Shown: positions 23,067 to 34,482 of the stretch, piece after piece
Layout of the letters: every line of letters starts with the position of its first letter
How positions within the stretch are numbered: the first letter of the stretch is position 1
Assembly: GCF_900108055.1 (NCBI RefSeq)
Contig: NZ_FNWJ01000001.1
Coordinates: forward strand, 1-64,000
DNA: 64,000 nt
Source: Thermoleophilum album
Lineage (GTDB): Bacteria > Actinomycetota > Thermoleophilia > Solirubrobacterales > Thermoleophilaceae
Direction of reading: 5' to 3'
The notes under the pieces: generated by a model
The model's input: the letters and a program-made list of their open reading frames with translations, nothing else
Told to the model about the DNA's origin: nothing
The model's database searches: none
Program-made: the position numbers and the translations under genes

Positions 23067-23876
23067 TCAGCGCAGCGGCACCCAGTCGGTAGCGATCACC
23101 CGGCGCGCGGTGGTGCTGCGCTGCACCCAGCGAATGAAGCGCGCGGCGGCGCCGGTCGGCTTTCCGCGGGTGACCATGTAGAAGTTGCGGACGCCCTCGT
23201 ACTGTCCGGACACCGCATTGCGGAGCGTGCAGGCGACGCCCTTGTAACGGACGGTGTGCACCCCGCGCGTGAAGTCCAGCGACACGTAGCCGATGCCGTT
23301 GCGGTCGCGCTGCACAGCCTGCTGAATGAGACCGTTCGACGCCTTTTGGCTGGCGACCGTCGAGACCTTCTGGGGCTTCATGAAGATCTTGTCGAAGGCG
23401 TCCTGGGTGCCCGACGCTGGGGTCCTCACGAAGAGATCGATCGGGCCGCTGATCGTCGAGCCAGGAACCTGACGCCAGTCGCGCACGGACCCCGAGAAGA
23501 TCGCCTGCACCTGCGCTTGCGAGAGGTTCGGCAGGCGGTTGGCGGGGTTAGTGATGATGCAGATCGCGTCGCGCGCGATCTTGTTGAACACAAGTCCCCC
23601 GGGATCGCCCGGCTTCGGGTCGCGCGATGAGTTGCCGATCGTCACGCGCCCACGGGCGACGTCGGAGATACCGACGTCGGAGCCGCCCTGCAGCAACTTG
23701 AAACGCACACAGCCGCGGCACTCCCGCAGATAGGCGCGTGCCAGCTTTGCCGCCAGCGGCGCCACCGAGGTCGAACCGCTCATCGTGATCGTCGGCTTGG
23801 CGAGCGCACCGGCGGGAGCTGCCGCCGCGAACGCCAACGCACCGACACCGACCGCTGCTGCGCTTTGGATTCTCAT
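23067..23876 (-). CDS. pstS: Phosphate-binding protein PstS-like
   Basis: A 269-residue periplasmic-type substrate-binding protein. Signal peptide at residues 1-26 (VGVGALAFAAAAPAGALA). The phosphate loop begins TITMSGSTSVAPLA (about 30-43), a standard PstS feature; RTPASGTQDAFDKIF (about 145) gives the second ligand set. The family often carries a lipobox, but no cysteine lies near the cleavage site, so it may be free or held by charge. ATG start with GAGGAGG eight bases upstream. First of the pst genes, downstream of a secreted unknown protein. Confidence 0.93.
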   Translation of the reverse strand: MRIQSAAAVGVGALAFAAAAPAGALAKPTITMSGSTSVAPLAAKLARAYLRECRGCVRFKLLQGGSDVGISDVARGRVTIGNSSRDPKPGDPGGLVFNKIARDAICIITNPANRLPNLSQAQVQAIFSGSVRDWRQVPGSTISGPIDLFVRTPASGTQDAFDKIFMKPQKVSTVASQKASNGLIQQAVQRDRNGIGYVSLDFTRGVHTVRYKGVACTLRNAVSGQYEGVRNFYMVTRGKPTGAAARFIRWVQRSTTARRVIATDWVPLR

Positions 23877-23931
23877 CGTCCGTGTACCTCCTCAGTCGCG
23901 TTCCTGTACGAAAAAACCGGCACCGGCACCC

Positions 23932-24489
23932 TCAGCGCGCTCGCCGACCCTTGGTCGATCGTGTCTTGCGCGTGGGAACGGCTCGCTTCGCTGCCTGTGC
24001 GCGCGGACAGTCGGGCCCCACCAGCCGGCGCGGCTGACCGACCTGGCCGTCGGCGCCGGCGGCGACGATCGCCACACGCAGCGGTGTCTTGCCGCACGGC
24101 TCGGTCGGGACCGTGAGGCTCCCTTGGGCGTAGGCCAGTCGCGCCGGCTGCTTCGCTACGCAGCGAAAGCCGTGCGCCGGGATCTCGCCTTCGCAGCGGA
24201 ACTCGAGCGGCGCACCGTCGACGCCGTAGGCGTCGATCTCCGGCGAGAACGAGTCGACGGGCCGGTTGGTGACGATCGCGAACGAACGCACCGGTCCCGA
24301 GCAACCCAGCTTCCAGACGACGCTCGCCTCGTCGGCGACCTCATTCTGCGTTTCGAGGTGGCCGCCGCAGCTCAAGAACAGCGGTTCCTCGTTGTCACCG
24401 GCGGCCACGGCGGCGCTGCCGGCGACCGCGACGAGTCCCGCACCGAAGGCGGCCAGAGCGATCTTCAGTCTTCTCGGCAAGGCGGGCAT
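23932..24489 (-). CDS. Secreted cysteine-rich protein ahead of the pst operon
   Basis: A 185-residue protein of no family I recognise. A signal peptide (residues about 9-31, ending VAAGD) is followed by a compact domain with about seven cysteines (LSCGG, KLGCSG, FRCEGE, FRCVAK, EPCGKT, GPDCPR), enough for three disulfides. The C-terminal 30 residues are Arg/Lys-rich and probably disordered. It is the first gene downstream of a four-unit PHO-box-like array and 55 bp before pstS. A role in phosphate acquisition or storage is suggested only by position. Confidence 0.65.
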   Translation of the reverse strand: MPALPRRLKIALAAFGAGLVAVAGSAAVAAGDNEEPLFLSCGGHLETQNEVADEASVVWKLGCSGPVRSFAIVTNRPVDSFSPEIDAYGVDGAPLEFRCEGEIPAHGFRCVAKQPARLAYAQGSLTVPTEPCGKTPLRVAIVAAGADGQVGQPRRLVGPDCPRAQAAKRAVPTRKTRSTKGRRAR

Positions 24490-24567
24490 CTCCCTTGTTC
24501 GTCTTGCGGCCCCGGTGGGGCCGGCGTTGCGTTACGACGGCCGGCATTGCACAAGGGGTCGCCTGGG

Positions 24568-24611
24568 CGCTCGTAAACGCCAGGTCAAGAACACGTGAAG
24601 GAGGTGTAAAG
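24568..24611 (-). promoter_or_regulatory. Four contiguous 11-bp PHO-box-like direct repeats
   Basis: Read on the minus strand, CTTTACACCTC (24611-24601), CTTCACGTGTT (24600-24590), CTTGACCTGGC (24589-24579) and GTTTACGAGCG (24578-24568) abut without a gap. Each unit begins (G/C)TTxAC, matching the actinobacterial PhoP box (GTTCACC repeated every 11 bp). They lie about 80 bp upstream of the secreted protein and pst genes. Confidence 0.65.
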
Positions 24612-24620
24612 AGGAGGCCG

Positions 24621-26156
24621 CTAGCCGGCGCGCAGGCTCCGGCCGGTCATCTGCGCGGGCTGCTCGAGCCCGAGCAGGTCGAGCACCGTCGGCGCGACGT
24701 CGGCGAGGACGCCGCCGGCGGCTCGCAGCTCGCCGACCGCCGGCTCGATCACGAACGGAACCGGGTTCATCGAGTGCGCGGTGTTGGGGCTGCCGTCGGG
24801 CTCCAGCATGTTGTCGGCGTTGCCGTGATCGGCCGTGATCACGCAGGCTCCACCGTCGGCGCGCACTGCCTCGATCACCTCGCCGAGGCACGCGTCGACG
24901 CACTCCACGGCGCGCACCGCCGCTGCGATGACGCCGGTGTGGCCCACCATGTCGGGGTTCGCGAAGTTCACGATCCCGAACGCGTGGTCGCCTCCTCGCC
25001 AGCGTTCGCAAAAGGCACGGGCGACCTCGGGCGCCGACATCTCGGGCTTGTGGTCGTAGGTTGGTACGTCGCGCGGCGAGTCGATCAGTATCCGCTCCTC
25101 GCCCGGGAACGGTTCCTCGACGCCCCCGTTGAAGAAGTAGGTGACGTGCGGGTACTTCTCCGTCTCGGCAGCGTGCAGCTGGGTCATGCCCCGCTCGGCA
25201 AGTACCGAGGCCAGTGTCACCTCCGGCTTCTCGGGTAGGAAGGCGACCGGGTACTGCCACTCTTCCTGGTAGCGGGTGAGCGTGACCAAGCGTGCGACCG
25301 GCGCGGCCCCCCGCTCGAACTCCGCGAACTCCGGCTCCGCTAGTGCGCGCACGAGCTGCCGCGCGCGATCCGGTCGGAAGTTGAAGAACACGACGACGTC
25401 GCGCTCGGGCCGCACGCGCCCTTCCGCCCCGACCAGTCGCGGCGTCACGAACTCGTCGGTTTCGCCCGCCTCGTAGGCGGCCCGCACAGCTGCCACCGGA
25501 TCGTCGAAGCGCCCGCCCTCGGCGCGACCGTGAACGATCGCGTCGTAGGCCTTTTGCGTCCGCTCCCAGCGCCGGTCGCGATCCATCGCGAAGTAGCGCC
25601 CGCAGATCGTCGCGATGCGCCCCACTCCGAGCTCGCCGAACCAGCGCTGCACGGTGGCGATGTGCTGGGCGCCGGAGGTCGGTGGCGTGTCGCGACCGTC
25701 GGTGAAGGCGTGGACGACGACGTCCGCTACCCGCTCTCGCCGCGCTAGCTCGAGCAGCGCGCGCAGGTGCTCCATGCTCGCGTGCACGCCGCCGTCCGAG
25801 ACCAGCCCGAGCAGGTGCAGGCGCCCTGAGCCGTCGCGCGCCGCGGCACAGGCCTCGCGCAGCGTCTGGTTAGCGAAGAACGAGCCGTCGGCGATCGCAT
25901 CATCGATCCGCGTGAGGTCCTGGCGAACGATGCGGCCGGCCCCGAGGTTTAGGTGGCCAACCTCGGAGTTGCCCATCTGACCTTCGGGCAAACCGACCGC
26001 GCGCCCACAAGCCGTCAGCTGGGTGCGCGGCAGCGAGCTCCAGAGCCGGTCGAAGACGGGCGTGTCGGCGAGCGAAATAGCGTTGCCCGGTCCGGGCGGC
26101 GCAAGACCCCAGCCATCGAGGACGACCAAACAGACCCGCTGGAAGGGCGTGCTCAT
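24621..26156 (-). CDS. gpmI: 2,3-bisphosphoglycerate-independent phosphoglycerate mutase
   Basis: A 511-residue two-domain Mn-dependent mutase interconverting 3- and 2-phosphoglycerate. The metal-binding DGWG is at about 14-17 and the phosphoserine site is MGNSEVGH with Ser at 64. The transferase domain covers about 82-300; the phosphatase domain resumes with KPEMSA, NFANPDMVGHTG (about 403) and ITADHGNADNM (about 440). The ATG overlaps the tpiA stop by ATGA. It is the last gene of the gap-pgk-tpiA-gpmI run. Confidence 0.95.
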   Translation of the reverse strand: MSTPFQRVCLVVLDGWGLAPPGPGNAISLADTPVFDRLWSSLPRTQLTACGRAVGLPEGQMGNSEVGHLNLGAGRIVRQDLTRIDDAIADGSFFANQTLREACAAARDGSGRLHLLGLVSDGGVHASMEHLRALLELARRERVADVVVHAFTDGRDTPPTSGAQHIATVQRWFGELGVGRIATICGRYFAMDRDRRWERTQKAYDAIVHGRAEGGRFDDPVAAVRAAYEAGETDEFVTPRLVGAEGRVRPERDVVVFFNFRPDRARQLVRALAEPEFAEFERGAAPVARLVTLTRYQEEWQYPVAFLPEKPEVTLASVLAERGMTQLHAAETEKYPHVTYFFNGGVEEPFPGEERILIDSPRDVPTYDHKPEMSAPEVARAFCERWRGGDHAFGIVNFANPDMVGHTGVIAAAVRAVECVDACLGEVIEAVRADGGACVITADHGNADNMLEPDGSPNTAHSMNPVPFVIEPAVGELRAAGGVLADVAPTVLDLLGLEQPAQMTGRSLRAG

Positions 26157-26920
26157 CGCTCGGGGGCGGCAGCGACGATCTGCGCGAAGCTCTCCGGATC
26201 GAGGCTGGCACCGCCGACCAGCGCACCGTCGACGTCGGGCTGCGCCAGGATTTCGGCGGCGTTTTCCGGTTTCACGCTGCCGCCGTAGAGGATGCGCACG
26301 CGCGCGGCCGCCTCGCGCGAGCGGTCAGCGACGAGCGCGCGGATGAACGCGATCGCCTCTTGCGCCTGTTCGGGCGTGGCGGTGCGACCGGTGCCGATCG
26401 CCCAGACCGGCTCGTAGGCGATCACCACGTCGGCGAGACGCTCGTCGGCGACGTCCTCGAGCGCCTCCCAAACCTGTTGGCGCAAGCGACGTTCGGTCTC
26501 CCCCTGCTCGCGCTCCTCCTCAGTTTCGCCGACGCACAGAATCGGCTCGAGTCCCGCTGCCAGCGCCACCGGCAGCTTTTCCCGCAAAGCACGGTCGGTC
26601 TCGCAGTGGTCGCGGCGCCGCTCGGAATGCCCGAGCACTACCCCGTGCACTCCCAGCTCGGTCAGCATCGGCGCCGAGATCTCGCCGGTGTGCGCGCCCT
26701 CGGGCGCCTGGTGCATGTTTTGCGCGAGCACACGGACGTCGCCGCCGCGCACCGCCTCGAGGCAGACGTCTAGGGCCGTGAACGGCACGCAGAGAGCGAC
26801 GTCCGCGCGCCGCTGGGGCGGTGGCGGGAGCAGCTCGAGGAGGCGCGGGCAGTAGGCGCGCGTCTGTGCGCGCGTACCCCACATCTTCCAGTTTCCGGCT
26901 ACGTACGGCTTGCGTTGCAC
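26153..26920 (-). CDS. tpiA: Triosephosphate isomerase
   Basis: A 255-residue TIM-barrel enzyme converting dihydroxyacetone phosphate and glyceraldehyde 3-phosphate. Catalytic residues: Asn/Lys in VAGNWKM (about 7-13), His in VLGHSERR, Glu in AYEPVWAIGTG; phosphate-binding ILYGGSVKPENA and the final GGASL are intact. I choose GTG 26920 because GGAGGGGAG lies just upstream; the ATG at 26935 would place that ribosome site inside the gene and adds MEGSR, which the family lacks. It follows pgk after 39 bp. Confidence 0.94.
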   Translation of the reverse strand: MQRKPYVAGNWKMWGTRAQTRAYCPRLLELLPPPPQRRADVALCVPFTALDVCLEAVRGGDVRVLAQNMHQAPEGAHTGEISAPMLTELGVHGVVLGHSERRRDHCETDRALREKLPVALAAGLEPILCVGETEEEREQGETERRLRQQVWEALEDVADERLADVVIAYEPVWAIGTGRTATPEQAQEAIAFIRALVADRSREAAARVRILYGGSVKPENAAEILAQPDVDGALVGGASLDPESFAQIVAAAPER

Positions 26921-26959
26921 TCGGCTCCCCTCCATGGGTCTGGCGCCACGCCCGACGCC

Positions 26960-28189
26960 TCAGGCGTCATCGAGCGCTTCGACGCCCGGAAGCTTTCGGC
27001 CCTCCAACAACTCGAGCGCAGCGCCGCCCCCCGTCGAAACGTGGTCTACCCGCGTGTCGAGCCCGAAGGCTACCAGCGCCGCAGCGGAATCGCCCCCGCC
27101 GACGACGGTCCTACCGGGCGCCTCGGCAACTGCTTCGGCGAGGGCTCGCGTACCCACCGCGAACGGCTCAAGCTCGAAAGCCCCCAGCGGTCCGTTCCAG
27201 AAGACGCAGCCCGCGCGCTTCACCCGCTCGGCGTATTCGCGAGCGGTCTGCGGACCTATGTCGAGGCCCATCCAGCCATCCGGCACGTCGACGCCGTCGA
27301 GCTCCCGTCTTTCGGCGTCGGCCGCGAAACGATCACCCACCACCAGGTCGCGCGGCAGCACCAGCTCGCAAGGTGTGCCGCCCGCTCGCTCGAGCACTCG
27401 CCGGGCGAGCTCCACGCCCTCCTCCTCGACCAGCGATGCGCCGGTCGCATGGCCCTGCGCCCGGAAGAAGGCGAAGCACATCGCGCCACCGATCAGGAGC
27501 TCGTCGGCAAGCTCCAGGAAGCGCTCGATCAGCTTGATCTTGTCGGTCACCTTCGCGCCACCGAGCACCACCACGAAGGGGCGCGGCGGGTCCTCGAGCA
27601 GGCGCTCCAGCGTCGTCACCTCGCGCTCCAAAAGGAAACCGGCGACGGCCGGACGCAAAAACGCGCAGACGCCGGCGGTCGAAGCGTGGGCGCGGTGGGC
27701 GGCCCCGAAAGCATCGTTGACGTAGGCGCGAGCCAGCGCGGCGAGACGCTGCGCGAAGGCCGGATCGTTGGCCGTCTCCCCGGGCTCCCAGCGGAGGTTT
27801 TCGAGCAACACCACGTCCCCCGGCGCCGCCTGCTCGACGGCGCGACGGGAGTCGGGACCGGCGACGTCGCGGGCCAGCACCACCTCCGAGCCAAGGAGCT
27901 CGGAAAGCCGCTCGGCAACCGGTCGCAGGGAGGTTTTTGGATCGGGTCCCTTGGGCCGACCGAGGTGCGAGCACAGCACCAGGCGCGCTCCGTGCTCTCG
28001 CAGGTACTCGATGGTCGGCAAGGCCGCGCGGATCCTGCGCTCGTCGGTGATGAGTCCGTCGACAAGCGGCACGTTGAAGTCAGCGCGCACAAGCACCGGA
28101 GTGCCTGCAGCCAGCTCGAGGTCACGGACCGTGCGCTTACGGAAGCGCACGCCCGGCTCGGCGCCTACGCTGCCTTGGTCGGCGGTCAC
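26960..28189 (-). CDS. pgk: Phosphoglycerate kinase
   Basis: A 409-residue two-domain kinase that makes ATP from 1,3-bisphosphoglycerate. N-domain substrate motifs are VRADFNVPL, CSHLGRPKG and the family's DAFGAAHRAHAST; C-domain nucleotide motifs are VLGGAKVTDK, GGGDSAAAL and HVSTGGGAALELLEG. GTG at 28189 gives the best N-terminus (VTADQGSVG), slightly longer than E. coli Pgk. The frame stays open upstream to 28768 across gap, which is a shadow. The stop codon sits in a palindrome GACGCC-TGA-GGCGTC. Confidence 0.95.
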   Translation of the reverse strand: MTADQGSVGAEPGVRFRKRTVRDLELAAGTPVLVRADFNVPLVDGLITDERRIRAALPTIEYLREHGARLVLCSHLGRPKGPDPKTSLRPVAERLSELLGSEVVLARDVAGPDSRRAVEQAAPGDVVLLENLRWEPGETANDPAFAQRLAALARAYVNDAFGAAHRAHASTAGVCAFLRPAVAGFLLEREVTTLERLLEDPPRPFVVVLGGAKVTDKIKLIERFLELADELLIGGAMCFAFFRAQGHATGASLVEEEGVELARRVLERAGGTPCELVLPRDLVVGDRFAADAERRELDGVDVPDGWMGLDIGPQTAREYAERVKRAGCVFWNGPLGAFELEPFAVGTRALAEAVAEAPGRTVVGGGDSAAALVAFGLDTRVDHVSTGGGAALELLEGRKLPGVEALDDA

Positions 28190-28203
28190 CGCGGGTCCGA
28201 CGG

Positions 28204-30382
<2,179 letters not shown>

Positions 30383-30386
<4 letters not shown>

Positions 30387-32248
30387 CGGACCTTGTGGAG
30401 TTGCTCGTGGATGCGGCGCGCGATCTTGGGTGGCAGGCCGGGAACCGCCTCGAGCTCTTCGCGCGTAGCTTCGAGCACCCGCTCGGGCGAGCCGAAGTGC
30501 CGCAGAATCGCGCGCTTGCGCGCCGGACCGATGCCCGGCAGCTCGTCGAGCAGGGAGCGCCGAAGGTCACGTGTCCGTCGCCGACGGTGGTAGTCGAGCG
30601 CGAAGCGGTGCGCCTCGTCACGGATTCGCTGCAGCAACTGCAGCTCGGGACTCGAGCGGTCAAGGCGGATCGGCTCTTCGGCACCGGGCAGGTAGATCTC
30701 CTCGAGGCGCTTGGCGAGCGCGCAGACGGCCACCCCAGCGGCTCGCAGCTCGTCGAGCTCCGTGAGTCCCGCCGAGAGCTGGCCGCGTCCGCCGTCGATC
30801 AGGATGAGATCGGGCGTGGCGGCGAAGCTCGGGTCGCGCTCGGGATCGTGCGGCGACAGCGCCAGCTGACGCCGACGCTCCTCTACTCGCCGGCGTAGCA
30901 CTTGGGCGATCGCGGCGAAGTCGTCCTGCACCACCTCGCGTACGGCGAAGCGCCGATAGTGAGCCTTTTTGGGCAGCGCCCCCTCGAAGACGACCAGCGC
31001 CGCGACGGTGTGCGCGTGCATCAAGTTGGAGATGTCGACCGCCTCGATCCGCATCGGCAGCCGCTCGAGCCGCAGCGCGCTGCGCAAGCGCTCGAGTGTC
31101 TCGATGCGGTGGCTGCGGCGCCGCTGTGCGCGCAGGCGATCTTGGCTGAGCGCGAGCTCCGCGTTGCGCAGCGCTAGTTCCAGGATGCGACGCTTGTCGC
31201 CGCGCTCGGCAACCCGCACCTCGACGCGCGCCCCCCGTTTGCGCGCGAGCGCCTCGGCGATCTCGCCGATACTCGCGACGCCCGCTTGTACGACCACCTC
31301 GGGGGGCACCGAGAGCGCGCCTTCGTAGTACTGGAGCAGGAACTCCTCGGCGACCTCGGGCGCGGTGCGCTGCGCGGGATTGTCGAGATAGAAGCTCTGG
31401 CGGTCGGCGAGCACGCCATCGCGGACACGGAAGATCTGCGCGTTGGCGTCGGTGCCGGACACCGCGACCGCGACCACGTCGACGTCGCCCACCGCGGCGT
31501 TGGCGATCCGCTGGCGCTCGAGCAGCGCTCGCACCGCCTGCAGCCGGTCACGCAGCCGCGCCGCACGCTCGAACTCCTGGCGGGCCGCAGCGCGCTGCAT
31601 CTCCTCCTCGAGCTCCCGCTCGACGGCGCGGTAACGACCCGACAGGAAGTCGATGATCGCCTCGATCGAACGCCGGTATTCGGCCGCGCTGACGTAGCCC
31701 ACACAGGGCGCTTGGCAGCGCTCGATGTGGTAGTCGAGGCAGGGGCTACCGGAAGCCCGCCCCGGACGCTCGCCCTCGCAGGTCCGGAACTGGAAGATCC
31801 GTCCCAGCAGGTCCAGCGTCTCGCGCACTTTGCGGGCGTTCGAGAAGGGTCCGAAGTAGATGCGGCCCGGCCGGTGTCGCTCGCGGGTGAAGTAGACGCG
31901 CGGGAACTCCTCATCGAGGGAGATCGCGATGAACGGGTACGACTTGTCGTCGCGCAGGCGGACGTTGTAGATCGGCCGATGCAGCTTGATGAAGCGCTGC
32001 TCGGCGAGCAGCGCTTCGGCCTCGGTGTCGGTGACCAGGAACTCGATCTCCGCGACGGCGTCCGCTAGTGACCGCGTGCCGCGACCGCGGCGCGAGAAGT
32101 GCGAGTTGACGCGCTTGCGCAGCGAGCGCGCCTTGCCGACGTAGATCACCCGCCCGCGCTCGTCGCGGAACAGGTACACGCCCGGCGCGTCGGGAAGGCT
32201 CCGGCGCTGCTCCTCTACCTGTTCCTGCGCGGCGCGGGCGGTGTCCAA
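30383..32248 (-). CDS. uvrC: UvrABC excinuclease subunit C
   Basis: A 621-residue dual-incision nuclease of nucleotide excision repair. The GIY-YIG domain (APGVYLFRDERGRVIYVGKA, about 20-40) makes the 3' cut. A cysteine cluster (CLDYHIERCQAPCVGYV, two parts, about 170-190) may bind an Fe-S cluster as in E. coli. A UVR domain that binds UvrB is at about 205-240, the RNase H-like domain with VDISNLMHAHTVAA is at about 395, and two helix-hairpin-helix motifs close the protein (LPGIGPARKRAILRHFG). Start appears to be TTG at 32248 with only a weak ribosome site. Confidence 0.95.
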
Positions 32249-32359
32249 ACCTCGCTCAAGGCAAGGTTAGGGGTAGCGCGTGACTGCTGGCCGCTCGCCC
32301 CAGGCAAGCCCGCAAGGCGCTGAGGCAGCCGGCGCCGCTTCCGCGCGCGACCCGTGTCC

Positions 32360-32824
32360 TCAAGCGAGCAGCCGCACCACCGAGTCAGCGACGCAGGCCG
32401 GCTTCTTGGAGCCCTCGACCTCAACCGTGAAGCGCTGCACGAGTTGCCACCAGCCGTTTCCAACCTCTTCGAACTCGACCGTCTGGCAGGAGACACGAAT
32501 GCGCGCGCCCGACGGCACCGGAGCCGGGAAGCGGACCTTGTTCCAGCCGTAGTTGATCGCCATCCGGAAACCCTCAAGCGCGACCAGTTGGGAGCGGAAG
32601 CCGTCGATCAGCGAGAGCGTGAGGTTGCCGTGGGCGATCGTCGTACCGAAGGGGCTCTCGCGCTTAGCGCGCTCGCGGTCCACGTGAATCCACTGGTGGT
32701 CACCGGTGAGATCCGCGAACGTGTCAATCATCTCCTGCGTTACGGGGCGCCAGTCGCTCGGCCCGATCGTCTGCCCAACCAGCGCCTTGACGTCCTCAAC
32801 TCCGTTGACCGTGACCTGTGTCAT
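32360..32824 (-). CDS. MaoC-like (R)-specific enoyl-CoA hydratase
   Basis: A 154-residue hot-dog-fold hydratase. Hydratase motif 2 is clear: FADLTGDHQWIHVDRERA with Asp and His (about 38-56), followed by PFGTTIAHGNLTLSL. Such enzymes hydrate trans-2-enoyl-CoA to R-3-hydroxyacyl-CoA for PHA or lipid pathways. ATG 32824 was selected; the frame remains open upstream but lacks family similarity. It precedes uvrC by 111 bp with no terminator visible. No PHA synthase is nearby, so the CoA substrate is unknown. Confidence 0.88.
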   Translation of the reverse strand: MTQVTVNGVEDVKALVGQTIGPSDWRPVTQEMIDTFADLTGDHQWIHVDRERAKRESPFGTTIAHGNLTLSLIDGFRSQLVALEGFRMAINYGWNKVRFPAPVPSGARIRVSCQTVEFEEVGNGWWQLVQRFTVEVEGSKKPACVADSVVRLLA

Positions 32825-32891
32825 GGCTCGGGAGCCTAGAAGGCCACGGCCGTCGCGGGTTGTGCAGCATCGCTCTTGCTCGGGCTGCGAG

Positions 32892-34316
32892 CTAGGCGGC
32901 GAGCGCGATCGCCAATCGTTGGCTGGAGATCTCGCCGACTCCGCCAAGGAGCCCGAGGATGCGGGCGACGTACGCGCGCGTCTCGACAAACGGCGGGACG
33001 CCACCGTATCGATCTACTGCGGCGGGCCCGGCGTTGTAGGCAGCGAGCGCGAGTGCCAGCTTGCCGCCGTAGCGGTCCAAGAGGTCGCGCATCAAGTGGG
33101 CTTGCGCGTCGATCGCCTGCCAGGGGTCGAAGGGATCGCGCAAGCCGTAGGCGCGGGCGGTTGCCGGCATGAATTGGGCGATGCCCAGCGCGCCGGCGGT
33201 ACTGCGCGCGAAGGGGTTGAATCCTGACTCGGCGTAGAGCTGTGCGGCGAGCAGCGCAGAAGACACGTTCCAGCGCTGGGCGGCCCGAGCGATCGGTGCT
33301 TCGAGGTGCGCAGGGACGAAGGCCGGCAGGCCACTCGTGATCCGCGAGTGATCGCCGCCGGGCGGCTCCCAGGAGCCGCGCTCGTACTGGGCGGGGTGCT
33401 CGCGGTCGCGGGGGTTCGGGCCAAAGCCGAAGTGCCAGGCCTCCCACGCGTAACGCTTGATGAAACCGAAACGACGGGCGTTGCGTGCTAGCCAGGGCCA
33501 GGCCGCGGGTGGTCCGAGATCGAGCTCGGTGCCGTAGCGATGGAGGCTCGTGCCGGGCGGTGCCACCCACCGTGGGTTCGGGTTGGCTGCATACAGCCGT
33601 GCCTGCTCCGCGTCGGAGCGGTAGGCACTGGTGATCGCAAGCGCCAGGTGTGCCTCGCGCCAGGCGGCCGCCGCCATCCGGTCGAAGGCTCGCGCTACTT
33701 CAGGGCGCATGCCTTTTCCCTGGCGATAGGCGAGGGGTCCACCGTAGCCACCCCCAGCCGCCACCGCGTCTGCGGCGACGGTCGCGTCGCCCGCCGTCAC
33801 GAGCTCGGCGACGGCGCGCACCTCGGCGCGGAGCCGCGGGTCGCCGGCGCGCTTGCGGGCAATCGGCGTCTCCACGCTGTCAGCGACGGCCACGGTCACC
33901 TGGGTGGTGGCGAAACCCGGGCCGAAGGCGACACGCGCCCGCTGCCAGCGCACACCGTTGGCAGCAAGCGTTTTGCGAGCTGCTTGCGCGGCGAGCGCAC
34001 GGTATTCGGGCTCGTCGAGGTGCGCGGGATTCGGCCTCCCGTCGGCGAGTGTCGGTGGCGTGAAGAGGCGCTGGTAGTTCGCCGCCATCGCGCGGGCCGC
34101 ACTGAGCGCAGCGAGATCGGTGGCCCTTTGCAAACGCCCCTTCCCGAGCAGTGCTGAAGCGAACGCCGAGAAGGCGACGGTGAGACCGGCCACGACCACG
34201 ACTAGCCCGAGCGTGAAGGGGAGCGCTTGCGCGCGCTCGCCAGCGAAGCCCGGGAGCGGGCGCGTCGAACGTGCGCCCTCGCGGCGCCGGTACGCACGCG
34301 AGAGGTCTACGCCCAT
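32892..34316 (-). CDS. TadG-like / VanY M15 peptidase / lytic transglycosylase fusion
   Basis: A 474-residue three-part protein. Residues about 25-80 hold a TadE/TadG-like pilin-type anchor: short basic N-terminus, QALPF, a hydrophobic helix, and 'LQRATDLAALSAARAMA'. Residues about 195-315 are an M15 (VanY/D,D-carboxypeptidase) domain with metal motif SLHRYGTELDLG and EAWHFGF. Residues about 345-460 form a GH23 soluble lytic transglycosylase domain: catalytic Glu in YAESGFNPFA, ALGIAQFMPATA, and AYNAGPAAVDRYGG. Both peptidoglycan domains keep their catalytic residues. Start ATG 34316 is my choice; two ATGs lie within 30 bases upstream. It lies next to two TadE-like genes and a MinD/CpaE-like gene, so cell-wall opening for pilus assembly is a fair hypothesis. 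Confidence 0.85.
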   Translation of the reverse strand: MGVDLSRAYRRREGARSTRPLPGFAGERAQALPFTLGLVVVVAGLTVAFSAFASALLGKGRLQRATDLAALSAARAMAANYQRLFTPPTLADGRPNPAHLDEPEYRALAAQAARKTLAANGVRWQRARVAFGPGFATTQVTVAVADSVETPIARKRAGDPRLRAEVRAVAELVTAGDATVAADAVAAGGGYGGPLAYRQGKGMRPEVARAFDRMAAAAWREAHLALAITSAYRSDAEQARLYAANPNPRWVAPPGTSLHRYGTELDLGPPAAWPWLARNARRFGFIKRYAWEAWHFGFGPNPRDREHPAQYERGSWEPPGGDHSRITSGLPAFVPAHLEAPIARAAQRWNVSSALLAAQLYAESGFNPFARSTAGALGIAQFMPATARAYGLRDPFDPWQAIDAQAHLMRDLLDRYGGKLALALAAYNAGPAAVDRYGGVPPFVETRAYVARILGLLGGVGEISSQRLAIALAA

Positions 34317-34482
34317 GCGGCGACCGTTACGCATGCCCATGCGCCGACGGTGACGCGGAGGAGCGCACGTGCGCGTTGCGGGCGTTGCAATCGTGCGACG
34401 AAGATCCTCTGTAACCCGCGCGTCCCCCTCTGAAACCCGCGCGGTCCCTTGTCTCGACCGCGCCACGCACGGTCCGCCCCAC

